From Oscillospiraceae bacterium (GTDB lineage Bacteria > Bacillota > Clostridia > Oscillospirales > Oscillospiraceae): a stretch of DNA of 38,876 nucleotides. Below are positions 29,839 to 37,707 of this stretch, one piece after another. Below the pieces are notes generated by a model. The model was not told the origin of the DNA. It did no database searches and saw only the letters and a program-made list of their open reading frames with translations. Numbering within the stretch: the stretch's first letter is position 1; each line of letters starts with the position of its first letter. The DNA lies in NCBI GenBank assembly GCA_022793095.1, contig JAAWCD010000032.1:1-38876 (forward strand). The letters run 5' to 3'. The translations under genes were made by a program, and so were the position numbers.

Positions 29839-30615
29839 TTACCTCCTGTTTTTGTTGGGGATGATTTCGAATACCATCCCGGCGTTTTTGGTCTGCTTTT
29901 TGGGGTCTGCGCTTTTCTTGGGTTTCGCTGCGGGGGCGGGCGGGTCGTCCGGATCAGCCGGGGGCGGGTCAGCGTCAGGCGTGTCCATGAACGAGAGGAT
30001 TTCCAGCAGCTCCTTGACCACTGCGATGAACGGCTTCAGCGCGTCCATCCTCCGGCGGGAGATTTTGCCGGTCTTGGCCTCGGTCCTCAGTTCCTCCACC
30101 AGCGACTTCACGTCCTCGATTTTAGCCTGATCGTTCATGGCCCAGGTGACGATGGACACCTCCCACAGCTTGATCTCCTTCAGATGCCGGATGCCGCTAT
30201 CTCCATCCCACTCAAAGTCAACAGCGTCATAGCCAATAGACAGTTCCGCCAGAACGCCGTCTTTGAGCAGCGTCCTGATATCCCTGCCAGTCTGCGTGTC
30301 GCTGATCTTGCCCCGGATATAGAGGCCCTTTTCATCTTCCCGCAGCTCCAGTGGCTTGCCGATGGGCAGGTCATAGCTGTTATGCTGCGAGAGAATCTTG
30401 ATGCGGGCGAAATCCTCCACGATGGTCTTGGTGAAGGCTCCCTTTTCGATCACGTCGCCGCCGCTGTCCACGTTGCCGAACACAGCCGCATACCCGGAGA
30501 ACTCGCCGGTGTTTTCGTCTGCGCTTTCCAGCACAAATGAAACCGACTTGTATTCCCTCTGCGGTGTATCCGACTTCTTCTCCCAGCCGGCGGCTCCTCG
30601 TCGTGCTCTTGCCAT
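29839..30615 (-). CDS. prohead maturation protease, HK97 (U35) type
   Basis: Encodes 258 residues; AAAGGAGGTAGACCGC precedes the ATG at 30615. The protease domain spans about 20-175. Visible motifs are GYAAVFGNVDSGGDVIEKGAF, candidate catalytic His78 in ILSQHNSYDLPIG and candidate Ser126 in LAELSIGYDA, as in HK97 gp4-type enzymes. The C-terminal 60 residues are Pro/Asp/Lys-rich (DPPPADPDDPPAPAAKPKK). The enzyme works inside the prohead to cleave the capsid pre-domain and itself. It ends a few bases before the capsid start. Confidence 0.9.
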   Translation of the reverse strand: MARARRGAAGWEKKSDTPQREYKSVSFVLESADENTGEFSGYAAVFGNVDSGGDVIEKGAFTKTIVEDFARIKILSQHNSYDLPIGKPLELREDEKGLYIRGKISDTQTGRDIRTLLKDGVLAELSIGYDAVDFEWDGDSGIRHLKEIKLWEVSIVTWAMNDQAKIEDVKSLVEELRTEAKTGKISRRRMDALKPFIAVVKELLEILSFMDTPDADPPPADPDDPPAPAAKPKKSADPKKQTKNAGMVFEIIPNKNRR

Positions 30616-30651
30616 GCGGTCTACCTCCTTTCCTCAGAATTACGAGCAATG

Positions 30652-32763
30652 TTAAAAACCGCCGTATGTCAAATAACACCGGCAGTTGATAACCTCTTCC
30701 GGGCGGTCATCCGACGGGTCTCTCGGGAAGAGAAGCCCGTTGGAGAACGTCTCGTTGATGGGGACTGTCTCCCCTTCCATGGAAACGTGGTCAACCTTCC
30801 CATGTGTGCCGTCCCGCGGGTCCTTTTGCGGCCTGTGATGCCATGTCTTGGTCTTGGCCCCCGCCGCCTTCATCATGTCGAACTGGCCCGTAGCGAGGGA
30901 CATCATGGTCTCCTGGCGGGCAATCAGCTTGGCCCGCTTGTGGGATGTATCCATTTCCTCGTAGACGGCCTTCTTCAGTTCGGCTTGGCTGGCACCGTTG
31001 GCGATCCCGTCGGCAATGATGTCCGCGATGCTGTTGCGGGTGGTCTGCTCGATACCGACGATGTGCTTGGCGCCGTTGACCTTTACAACGCTCACGAATT
31101 CCGGTCGGGAGATATTGGTGATGCCGTGGTACTCCTCGGCGAGTTTGACCCCAGCCTCATACGCCTCTTTCCAGAGCGGCATAAACATGGCCTGCAGCTT
31201 TTTGGATTCGGCGCTCCAGTCCAGCAGCCCAGCGGCAACACTGTCTGCGATGCGAATCTGCTCGGCCTCCTCCAGGGCGTTCCATAGGTCCATATCCAGC
31301 GTTCCGTCAGGAAGCAGGTATTGACTCAGCTCATCAAAGGCTGAGGCGTCCTCCGCTTTCTGGCTGAGCCCCAGGGCCTTCTGAACCGCTGACCGCTGTC
31401 CGGCGAAATGCCGCGAGATTGCCGCCTCGAAGGACTTACTGTGTTTCCGCACAGCTTGTTCCTCGCGCTGAAGCATGGCCGTGACGCTCGCCGGCAGGGA
31501 CTTCTCGCCGGGAACCGGGGCTGTGGCATCGAGGCTATCCTGCAGGATGGATTGTGACACCTTGGCCGGGTCATCGCTTTCTCGGAGGAACAGGTCGGTG
31601 ATGGAGGTCTTATACACATCGCCGCCCTCGACACTGGAGCGGCCCAGTAGCTCGCGGGACTCGTTCTTCGTCAGAAGCCCGGCTTCCCACCCCTCCAACG
31701 CCACGGTTTTGTTGAACTCCTTGTCATAGGGGATAACCGGGTCAAATTCCCACACAAGGCTGTCATCACCGAACATCGACAAGAGCTGCATATTGAGTGC
31801 CTGCTCCCGGTTGCTGACGCGAGGCGTCAACACATTTTTAGCATAGATGTACTGAGCGGCGTCCGCTGTGGCCCGGTTGCTGTTTTCCGTGATGCCCATG
31901 ATCTCCCTGGGCACTCCGAAATGCTCCAGCACAGCGTCACGCATGGCAAGCCGGCTCTCAAGAAAGCCCATGTCCTTGCCATGTGCATCTCCCAGCTTCT
32001 CAACCCTCACATCTCCGCCCAGGGCCGCCATGCGATGGCTTTTGTCTACGCCGCGGTGCTTCTTTTCCCAACCGGCTGTAAAGACGTCGAGCTGCTCTTT
32101 TGAGGCTCCTGGTATGACGAACACAAACGGCGGGGTCGCGTCGTTGTAGAAGAACCGCTTCTGGAACTTCGCCGCGTATTCGTCGATTTCTACCTCATCG
32201 GCAACGCTCTCCGCAACGCCAAGGCCCCGCATAAACGGGTCCAGTGGATTGAGCTGCTTCATCACGAACATGTCATCTACCGGCACGGTCATTGTCAGCC
32301 CGCTCGGTGATGTGATCAGGTAGCCCGGATTGCCGAGATACGGGGTCATCTTGACCCAGTGGGGTGGCACATTCCACAGCTCCACCGGGCGTTCGTATTC
32401 GTCCCGCTCGACAAGCATAAAGCTCTCGCCAACAAGCATCAGGTATATCTCATTGAGCCGCCACATGGCCGAACTAGTCATCTCGTAGAGTGGGTTGGGC
32501 TGCTCCATCAGGTCAAGGAACGGGTGTTTCGTGACCTCAGTCTTGGAGCCATCCGGAGCAATGCGGTACAGGTGCCCGGTTAAGTTGGCGAGGTCGCTTG
32601 CGATCCGCTCCACCACCGCCAGACGGGGGTTTTTTGAGAACATCTCCAGCCATTCGGCGGTGTTGCGGGAGGGCGGCCGTGCCCAGCGGGAAACAAAGCT
32701 GCCATCACGCCGGTACTGGGCGCTCACTTTTTGTCTGCCACGAATAATGTCGAAAAGCCTCAT
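30652..32763 (-). CDS. portal protein fused to a MuF-type minor head domain
   Basis: Encodes 703 residues; GCTGAGGTGAAAT precedes the ATG at 32763. Residues about 1-400 are an HK97-type portal: NPRLAVVERIASDLANLTG, MTSSAMWRLNEIYLMLVGES, and HFGVPREIMGITENSNRATADAAQ. Residues about 430-703 carry a MuF (SPP1 gp7/Mu gpF-like) domain: KRAKLIARQETMMSLATGQF, TKTWHHRPQKDPRDGTHGKV and FPRDPSDDRPEEVINCRCYL. The portal ring is the DNA gate; the MuF part is injected or helps early DNA delivery. Usually the two are separate genes, so the fusion is notable. Confidence 0.88.
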   Translation of the reverse strand: MRLFDIIRGRQKVSAQYRRDGSFVSRWARPPSRNTAEWLEMFSKNPRLAVVERIASDLANLTGHLYRIAPDGSKTEVTKHPFLDLMEQPNPLYEMTSSAMWRLNEIYLMLVGESFMLVERDEYERPVELWNVPPHWVKMTPYLGNPGYLITSPSGLTMTVPVDDMFVMKQLNPLDPFMRGLGVAESVADEVEIDEYAAKFQKRFFYNDATPPFVFVIPGASKEQLDVFTAGWEKKHRGVDKSHRMAALGGDVRVEKLGDAHGKDMGFLESRLAMRDAVLEHFGVPREIMGITENSNRATADAAQYIYAKNVLTPRVSNREQALNMQLLSMFGDDSLVWEFDPVIPYDKEFNKTVALEGWEAGLLTKNESRELLGRSSVEGGDVYKTSITDLFLRESDDPAKVSQSILQDSLDATAPVPGEKSLPASVTAMLQREEQAVRKHSKSFEAAISRHFAGQRSAVQKALGLSQKAEDASAFDELSQYLLPDGTLDMDLWNALEEAEQIRIADSVAAGLLDWSAESKKLQAMFMPLWKEAYEAGVKLAEEYHGITNISRPEFVSVVKVNGAKHIVGIEQTTRNSIADIIADGIANGASQAELKKAVYEEMDTSHKRAKLIARQETMMSLATGQFDMMKAAGAKTKTWHHRPQKDPRDGTHGKVDHVSMEGETVPINETFSNGLLFPRDPSDDRPEEVINCRCYLTYGGF

Positions 32764-32771
32764 ATTTCACC

Positions 32772-34172
32772 TCAGCAAGCGAACGAGTAAGCAAAGGGCT
32801 GCTGCCCGGTTTCAATTTCTAAAAACGCATTCCCGGATGCGTCCACCATGTCCTTGAACTTCCCATCCGGGAAATTCTCCAGCTGGAGCAGATACGGCTC
32901 GTTCCATTCGCCGGCAAGTATGTCAAAGTTGCCCGCCTGCCACTGGGCGGCCATGGGCTCTGCTCTGGTCGCCTTACTGCCGGACTCCAGTTCGGTAGTC
33001 ACATTGAAGCCGGACAGGAATTTGATGTAGGACTGCGCCTGCTCCTTTCCCGCTTGTCCGGGGTCCTGAGGGAGCCGGATGCGGACGTCGCCGTATTTGT
33101 CCCGGTCCATTTGCGCCGTCATTAGAATGGTCTTACGCACATCGGAGGCCGCCATCTGTCTGTTTATCACATCCGCGATGATATAACGCCCGTTGCTGCG
33201 CTTGCCCATGAGGACTCCGGCGGTATAGGCGGGGTCGCCCTTCTGCGTCTTCTCGGATGCCGCCAAGTCCCAGCACCGCACCCAGCGCACAACGTCCGTG
33301 GGTACAGCGTCCAGCCTTTTTCCAAGCTGGGCGCGCTTGAAGAACAGCCCGGCGGCGGCCTTGATCTTCCAGTTGCCGTGCAAAAGCCGCTCCCGTTCCA
33401 CGAGGGCCATGGCCTCCAGATTGGCAAGGTATCCAGGGTCCTTTTCCAGCAGGAGTTTGTTGTCGTAGACCGAGGCAGCGATAAAGGTGACGGACTTGGG
33501 CTTGTCCCGCTCCGTCTTTGTGGTAAGATTGAACCGCTCCCACAGCTCCTCGCGGGTGTCAGCCCAATGGAGTACCTCCTCGATTCGGATAAACCAGCGG
33601 ATCACCCCGCTACGCTCCGGGATGGGATAGCCTGTGTTCGGGTCGATCCACCACTCAATGAACTTGGCAACCCAGCTGTCAGCATCTGGGTTGCAGGACG
33701 CCCGTGTATACGGTTTTACGCCACAAAGTGAGCGATTTCGGGAAAACATATAAAAAAACGTCTTCTCGCTGAAGTGCGTCAGCTCATCGAAGTACAAGCC
33801 GCATATTTGGCTCCCCTGCCATTTGCCGAGATCCATATCCCGCTCGATATGTTTGAAGCTGACCCTGGAGAGCGTTCGGCCCCTGGGGTCCAGGAACTTC
33901 CACTGGCTTTTTCCTATGGCCGGAACAGCATTCGGAAGGCCTGTATAAAGGTCGAGCGAGGTGTCCCACAGGCCGCCTTCTGAGAATATCTGATTGTGGT
34001 TCTTGCGGAAGAACACCGCGCCGAAGCCCCGCACATGGGTGTAGTGGAGCGCGTCCAGCAGCATACCGTAGGTCTTTCCGCCGCCAGCGGCTCCGCCATA
34101 GATCACCACATCCGCCGGGGAGGAGAGGAACGCCTCCTGCGGTCCCGGCTGTGGCCTTATTACCTTGCCCAT
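32772..34172 (-). CDS. terminase large subunit
   Basis: Encodes 466 residues from the ATG at 34172. Walker A is YGGAAGGGKTYG (Lys33), and the Walker B-like strand is ICGLYFDELTHF (about 125-135). The adenine or coupling region includes FFRKNHNQIFSEGGLWDTS. The nuclease domain starts near VRWVRCWDLAASEKTQKGDP, with a candidate first metal-binding Asp, and goes on to DVRIRLPQDPGQAGKEQAQS. It cuts and pumps DNA through the portal. It is preceded by two small-terminase candidates, and no cos or pac site could be identified by eye. Confidence 0.94.
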   Translation of the reverse strand: MGKVIRPQPGPQEAFLSSPADVVIYGGAAGGGKTYGMLLDALHYTHVRGFGAVFFRKNHNQIFSEGGLWDTSLDLYTGLPNAVPAIGKSQWKFLDPRGRTLSRVSFKHIERDMDLGKWQGSQICGLYFDELTHFSEKTFFYMFSRNRSLCGVKPYTRASCNPDADSWVAKFIEWWIDPNTGYPIPERSGVIRWFIRIEEVLHWADTREELWERFNLTTKTERDKPKSVTFIAASVYDNKLLLEKDPGYLANLEAMALVERERLLHGNWKIKAAAGLFFKRAQLGKRLDAVPTDVVRWVRCWDLAASEKTQKGDPAYTAGVLMGKRSNGRYIIADVINRQMAASDVRKTILMTAQMDRDKYGDVRIRLPQDPGQAGKEQAQSYIKFLSGFNVTTELESGSKATRAEPMAAQWQAGNFDILAGEWNEPYLLQLENFPDGKFKDMVDASGNAFLEIETGQQPFAYSFAC

Positions 34173-34175
34173 GTG

Positions 34176-34667
34176 CTATCCCCCTCTGCCGTTGTCGGGC
34201 AGGTAGATGTGTACGGCCTCCTTTTCCCCTTCCTCAGAGCCAGACGCCTCAGCCGCAGCTTTCTTTGTTTCCAGCTCCTGCCTGAACCGCAGTTCTTCCT
34301 TTCGCAGCTTCAGCTCCTGCTTTTTTATATCCAGATGGGGGCTGTCACCACCGGTATCCCGAATAAACTCGGCGGCCCGGACATCGCCACGGATCGCTTT
34401 CAGCAGAATACCGGCCAGCATCACATCCTGATAGGTGGCGTTCTCCACATCAATGCCGAGCGCCTGCAGCCGCGGCGTGACCTTCTCCACGAACTCCTGC
34501 TCACTGACATCCAGGCCGGCGCTCAGCAAGGTATTCAGCGTCTGCCGCATGGTCTTTCTTCGCCGTCTGGCCGCTCCAGATGCCACGCCGCCCTTCTTGC
34601 CGTTTTTCACGGCTTCATCATGGCTTTGGTCGCTGGTAAACGGTGTCAGATTCTTCTCGTTTGCCAT
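34176..34667 (-). CDS. DNA-packaging-associated protein, possible small terminase
   Basis: Encodes 163 residues; AAGGTGGTGGT precedes the ATG at 34667. The N-terminus (SHDEAVKNGKKGGVASGAARRRRKTMRQTLN in pieces) carries a basic, Gly-rich motif common in a family found directly before large terminases in Clostridia prophages. A central helical part (TYQDVMLAGILLKAIRGDVRAAEFIRDTG in pieces) and a long C-terminal charged coiled coil follow (LDIKKQELKLRKEELRFRQ). The fold and position fit a DNA-binding packaging factor. Whether it or the Nu1-like protein upstream is the true small subunit cannot be decided. Confidence 0.6.
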   Translation of the reverse strand: MANEKNLTPFTSDQSHDEAVKNGKKGGVASGAARRRRKTMRQTLNTLLSAGLDVSEQEFVEKVTPRLQALGIDVENATYQDVMLAGILLKAIRGDVRAAEFIRDTGGDSPHLDIKKQELKLRKEELRFRQELETKKAAAEASGSEEGEKEAVHIYLPDNGRGG

Positions 34668-34719
34668 ACCACCACCTTCCCCCTATACGCCCCCTTCGCG
34701 CCATATAGTTGGCATTCCA

Positions 34720-35037
34720 TCAGACTGGCCATCCATGGAATTCCTTGGCCTCTTGTTCAGCGATATCCGCCTTGGCCTTCTTGATGCGCACCTCGGCCTC
34801 AAGCGCCTCCCGCTCTAGGGCATCTTTGCGGCCAGCCGCCTTGTCCCGAAGGTACTGGACATAGGTCCGGGTGGACTCCACCACGTTATAGCGTTTCCCG
34901 GCGGGGGTGTCCCTTTTCTTCAGCACACCATCCTTGGTGAGTTGGCTGATGCTCTGGATGGACAGGGTGAACAGGCTCGCCAGGTCCTCTGCCTTGCAAT
35001 AGCCGGGGGTTTCTTCAATCGTTCCGTTTCTTGGCAA
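34720..35037 (-). CDS. Nu1-like terminase small subunit
   Basis: Encodes 105 residues if started at TTG 35037 (weak AAAGGG site eight bases before); the open frame extends to 35088 without a better start. The N-terminal half reads PGYCKAEDLASLFTLSIQSISQLTKDGVL then GKRYNVVESTRTYVQYLRDK, the winged-helix pattern of phage Nu1-type packaging proteins that recognise the genome end. The C-terminal half is a charged helix (EAEVRIKKAKADIAEQEAKE) suited to oligomerisation. It lies two genes before the large terminase. Confidence 0.68.
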   Translation of the reverse strand: MPRNGTIEETPGYCKAEDLASLFTLSIQSISQLTKDGVLKKRDTPAGKRYNVVESTRTYVQYLRDKAAGRKDALEREALEAEVRIKKAKADIAEQEAKEFHGWPV

Positions 35038-35120
35038 CTTTATCGCCCTTTCAGAAAAATAGCAGCACAAAACAGGCGGACGGCCCAAATCAGAGCCGCC
35101 CGCCGTCTCGCTGGTTATGT

Positions 35121-35318
35121 TTACATCTGGTGCCGATGGATGGTGTCGAGGATGCGCTCCTGCTCATCTGCAGCCACTCCGATACTCTCCAGCGCCTCCC
35201 GTGTCCCGCAGTCCGAGCAGATGGGGCCGCTGTTGTCCCTGGCCATAGCAGGGCGCCCGGTGTACGTCCGCCCGCACCTGGGGCAGACAGAATTCGTTTT
35301 TACCAAATCGCGTTCCAC
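35121..35318 (-). CDS. small zinc-ribbon protein
   Basis: Encodes 65 residues from a GTG at 35318, seven bases after GGGAGG. Two CxxC pairs (VCPRCGRTYTG and ICSDCGTREALE) form a classic zinc ribbon, followed by a short helix. It overlaps the end of the cyclotransferase-like gene by 19 bases, so it is likely co-translated. Such small phage ribbons often bind nucleic acid or a protein partner, but the target is unknown. Confidence 0.7.
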   Translation of the reverse strand: MERDLVKTNSVCPRCGRTYTGRPAMARDNSGPICSDCGTREALESIGVAADEQERILDTIHRHQM

Positions 35319-35782
35319 AGCACATCCTCCCGTCTGCTGTCCGAATAGGCGTCCAACAAAATCTTCGGGTCAAACCCGAAACCCCGATATCCTTGGGCGC
35401 ACACCATAAAGTAGTCGTTGCTGGGCAAGCCCAAGGGCCTGCCATCGCACATCACATAAACAAAACCGCTCAAATTGCGTACTGCGCCAGACCTGATATC
35501 GACAACGGGCAATTCCATCTCCTCTTTGCGGTAGAAGATAGGCGCCCCCTCGTAGCGGTCAAGCCGCCGCTCGTCCTCCGCGGTAACCGACCAGACCGCC
35601 GCTGGAACCATGCCGTCTTTGTGGGGTTCAATTGTCAGATAGGCTCCAGTTTTGCTGCCTCTGAACAGCAGCCGGTAATCCTTGATGACTGCTGTGCCCA
35701 CAACGCTTGCTCCGGGGCAGCGGACTTTCATCTGCTGTCGATTCAGATTGCTGCCATATGCGATGTACAATCTTTTCGTCAT
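35300..35782 (-). CDS. gamma-glutamylcyclotransferase-like (GGCT/AIG2-type) protein
   Basis: Encodes 160 residues. The ATG at 35782 follows AAGGACGGATC; a longer frame to 35821 is not supported. The glutamyl-binding loop is YIAYGSNLN (Tyr9-Leu13) and the candidate catalytic Glu78 sits in RRLDRYEGAPIFYRKEEM, the usual GGCT pattern. Family members open gamma-glutamyl amide or isopeptide bonds to release 5-oxoproline. It lies 89 bases after an amidoligase gene, and the two families are known to associate. This suggests bond-forming and bond-breaking partners. The short gap between them holds two small stem-loops (35801-35815 and 35828-35842) without T-runs. Confidence 0.8.
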   Translation of the reverse strand: MTKRLYIAYGSNLNRQQMKVRCPGASVVGTAVIKDYRLLFRGSKTGAYLTIEPHKDGMVPAAVWSVTAEDERRLDRYEGAPIFYRKEEMELPVVDIRSGAVRNLSGFVYVMCDGRPLGLPSNDYFMVCAQGYRGFGFDPKILLDAYSDSRREDVLWNAIW

Positions 35783-35871
35783 TTTTGATCCGTCCTTTCC
35801 GAAGGGTATCCCTTCTACCACCTGAAGCCCGCTTGTGGCGGGTTAGGTGGGGCTTGGGCGGGCCGGTCGGG

Positions 35872-36813
35872 TCAGGCAACCCTTCGGAAGGCCGCGTTCC
35901 CGGCGAGGCGGCGGGTCAGCAGGTCGCGGGCGGTGGCGAATTCCGCTCCAATGAACCCCAGCCGGAGGAGCCAGGTGCGCATGGCGTACTTGGGGTTCTC
36001 GGTCTGCTGGGGCTTGGGGCTGGCGCTCTTGAGGGTCTTGGCCATCTGGCTGAGGGCTAGGCAAAGCTGGATGTAGCTCTTGAGCTGTCCGGCGTGGAGG
36101 CCGTTTTTCCTACCCTCCGCAGGGGCGTCGAATTGGAAAAGCCGGAATTCAATCGTGCCCTTGGTGAAGGTGGCGTGGAGGTTGAGCATATGGTAGCGGC
36201 TGCTATTGTAATGCTGAGTTCTGCCGCCGCTGGCTCCGTTGCTGGTGTACCAAATCTCAGCGAGATCGGCCATAGTGGAGGGCTTTTCGCGGTTCAGCTT
36301 ATCCAGAAAGGCGGGGTTCACCGTTTTGCAGTAGTTGCTCATCCGGCCCCGGTCGAGGTTGAGGGCGTCCGCCAGGAGGCGCTCGTGGCTGGCCATGATG
36401 TTGGCCAGGTTCCGCAGGCTCTTGGCGTCATGCCCTTTGGCCCCGATGTGGATGTGGACTCCGCAGCCCCTGGTGGCGTCGCTCTTGGCGCCGGCCTTCC
36501 GTAGCCGCCGGATCAGCCCCTGGAGGAGGTCCATGTCGGCGTAGATCAGGATCGGGGTGACCATCTCGCACTTTTCGCCGTCCGGCCCATCAATGCTCAT
36601 GTCCCGCTGGAACTTCCACTCGCGGCCCTGGGCGTCCCAGGCGGACCAGGTGCAGTAGCCATTGCGGTAGGCGGTGTTCTCGTAGCGGCGGGTGCCGAAG
36701 AACTCGGCAGCCAGCCTTGCGGCCTTGCTCCGCTCGATGCTGTTCATCTCGACCTCGACCCCGATGGTCTGCTTTTTCATTTCGGCGACCTGGTTTATCA
36801 GCTTCTCGTTCAT
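35872..36813 (-). CDS. amidoligase (putative peptide-bond-forming enzyme)
   Basis: Encodes 313 residues. GGAGGACAACAAA precedes the ATG at 36813; a frame reaching 36909 is not supported. The glutamine-synthetase-like amidoligase motifs are visible: IGVEVEMNSI (Glu20, Glu22), CEMVTPIL (Glu83), GCGVHIHIG (His120, His122) and GTIEFRLFQFD. These enzymes are predicted to join a carboxylate to an amine using ATP; the substrate here is unknown. The last 40 residues (YAMRTWLLRLGFIGAE, then RLAGNAAFRR) closely match the end of the 227-residue protein upstream. A cyclotransferase-like gene follows. Confidence 0.82.
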   Translation of the reverse strand: MNEKLINQVAEMKKQTIGVEVEMNSIERSKAARLAAEFFGTRRYENTAYRNGYCTWSAWDAQGREWKFQRDMSIDGPDGEKCEMVTPILIYADMDLLQGLIRRLRKAGAKSDATRGCGVHIHIGAKGHDAKSLRNLANIMASHERLLADALNLDRGRMSNYCKTVNPAFLDKLNREKPSTMADLAEIWYTSNGASGGRTQHYNSSRYHMLNLHATFTKGTIEFRLFQFDAPAEGRKNGLHAGQLKSYIQLCLALSQMAKTLKSASPKPQQTENPKYAMRTWLLRLGFIGAEFATARDLLTRRLAGNAAFRRVA

Positions 36814-36877
36814 TTTGTTGTCCTCCGTTTGTTGTGTTTTCCCTTTCGGTAGTGTATTAATCACTCTAAACGGAGAT

Positions 36878-36888
36878 AATAGCAAGTT
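36878..36888 (-). promoter_or_regulatory. shared 11-bp element / possible extended -10 promoter (copy 1)
   Basis: On the minus strand, AACTTGCTATT continues to TAT, giving TGC-TATTAT, an extended -10-like box 65 bases before the amidoligase start. The same 11 bases occur upstream of the next gene at 37673-37683. No good -35 box is visible. The 123-base gap holds no gene. Confidence 0.35.
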
Positions 36889-36936
36889 ATTTCGAGCCAT
36901 AAAGTACACAAGGATGTGGGGCTCGTTTTGGTGTAT

Positions 36937-37620
36937 TTACACTGCTTTACCGCCAGACTTGAATGCGCCGTTTCCGGCCAGATTGCGGAGGAGGATCTTC
37001 CGCTCCTCCTTGTACTCGGCCCCGATGAACCCCAGCCGGAGGAGGAAACACCGAAATGCGTACTTGTCGTTGTCGGTGTCCTTCTCCCTGGCGATGATGC
37101 GCTTCTGGTTCCGGGCCATGTCGCACAGGGCGGTGATCAGGTGGGTGTAAGCCTTGGCCTCCTCCTCGGTGGCCTCGCCGCTGAACCAGGGGAAGGAAAC
37201 CGTGTCGGCCTCCACCTGGACCGGCAGGAGGTCAACGCCCAGGGCCTTGCGGATCAGCCGCCCCTTGGCGGCAATGAGGCTGTGGAGGTTGTTGAGGGCC
37301 TCCGGGGTGAAGCTGGCTGCGGGCATCTGAATGGTGAGCCCATTGTGCGCCGCAGGCTGCTCCGCCCCGGAGCCGGCCTCCTGCTCGACCGGCTCGGCCT
37401 CAAAGCCCATGCTGGCCAGCCGCTCGATGAGGTTTTCGATCTCCTCACTGTCGGCCCGATCGTCGAAGGTGATAGTGCCGTTGCGGTCGATGGTAAAATA
37501 GTCCACCTGGTAGGCGAAGCTGGGGGCGCCCAGGTACCTGGCCTCGGCCCCGGTGATACTGGCGATGGCGGTGATCAGGGGCTTGCGGTCTGCCCCGGTG
37601 CGGTTGTATTTGATTGTCAT
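36937..37620 (-). CDS. 'virulence protein'-type phage/ICE protein of unknown function
   Basis: Encodes 227 residues; AAGGAGGCAAACAGCC precedes the ATG at 37620. The N-terminal half (IKYNRTGADRKPLITAIASITG, YLGAPSFAYQVDYFTIDRNGTITF in pieces) resembles proteins commonly labelled 'virulence' in Clostridia phages and mobile elements, without a known activity. An acidic linker follows, then LHSLIAAKGRLIRKALGVDL. The last 40 residues (YAFRCFLLRLGFIGAE, then NLAGNGAFKSG) match the C-terminus of the amidoligase encoded next. The shared tail suggests both bind the same partner. Function unknown. Confidence 0.65.
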   Translation of the reverse strand: MTIKYNRTGADRKPLITAIASITGAEARYLGAPSFAYQVDYFTIDRNGTITFDDRADSEEIENLIERLASMGFEAEPVEQEAGSGAEQPAAHNGLTIQMPAASFTPEALNNLHSLIAAKGRLIRKALGVDLLPVQVEADTVSFPWFSGEATEEEAKAYTHLITALCDMARNQKRIIAREKDTDNDKYAFRCFLLRLGFIGAEYKEERKILLRNLAGNGAFKSGGKAV

Positions 37621-37672
37621 GGCTGTTTGCCTCCTTGCTTTTGTTGGTCACATATTCGCTCTGTTGCCTACA

Positions 37673-37683
37673 AATAGCAAGTT
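37673..37683 (-). promoter_or_regulatory. shared 11-bp element / possible extended -10 promoter (copy 2)
   Basis: AACTTGCTATT on the minus strand, identical to the copy at 36878-36888, 53 bases before the 227-residue gene. Here it reads TGC-TATTTG, a weaker -10 match. The conserved spacing to the two starts suggests a common regulatory site. Confidence 0.35.
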
Positions 37684-37707
37684 GTTTATCGGCCTGACTG
37701 TCACAAA

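Noticed and set aside
28237-30540. 767-codon plus-strand open frame over the capsid and protease genes
   Set aside because: It is the antisense of two well-supported genes, is rich in Gly/Val/Leu/His from GC-rich codons, and has no ribosome binding site or recognisable domain.
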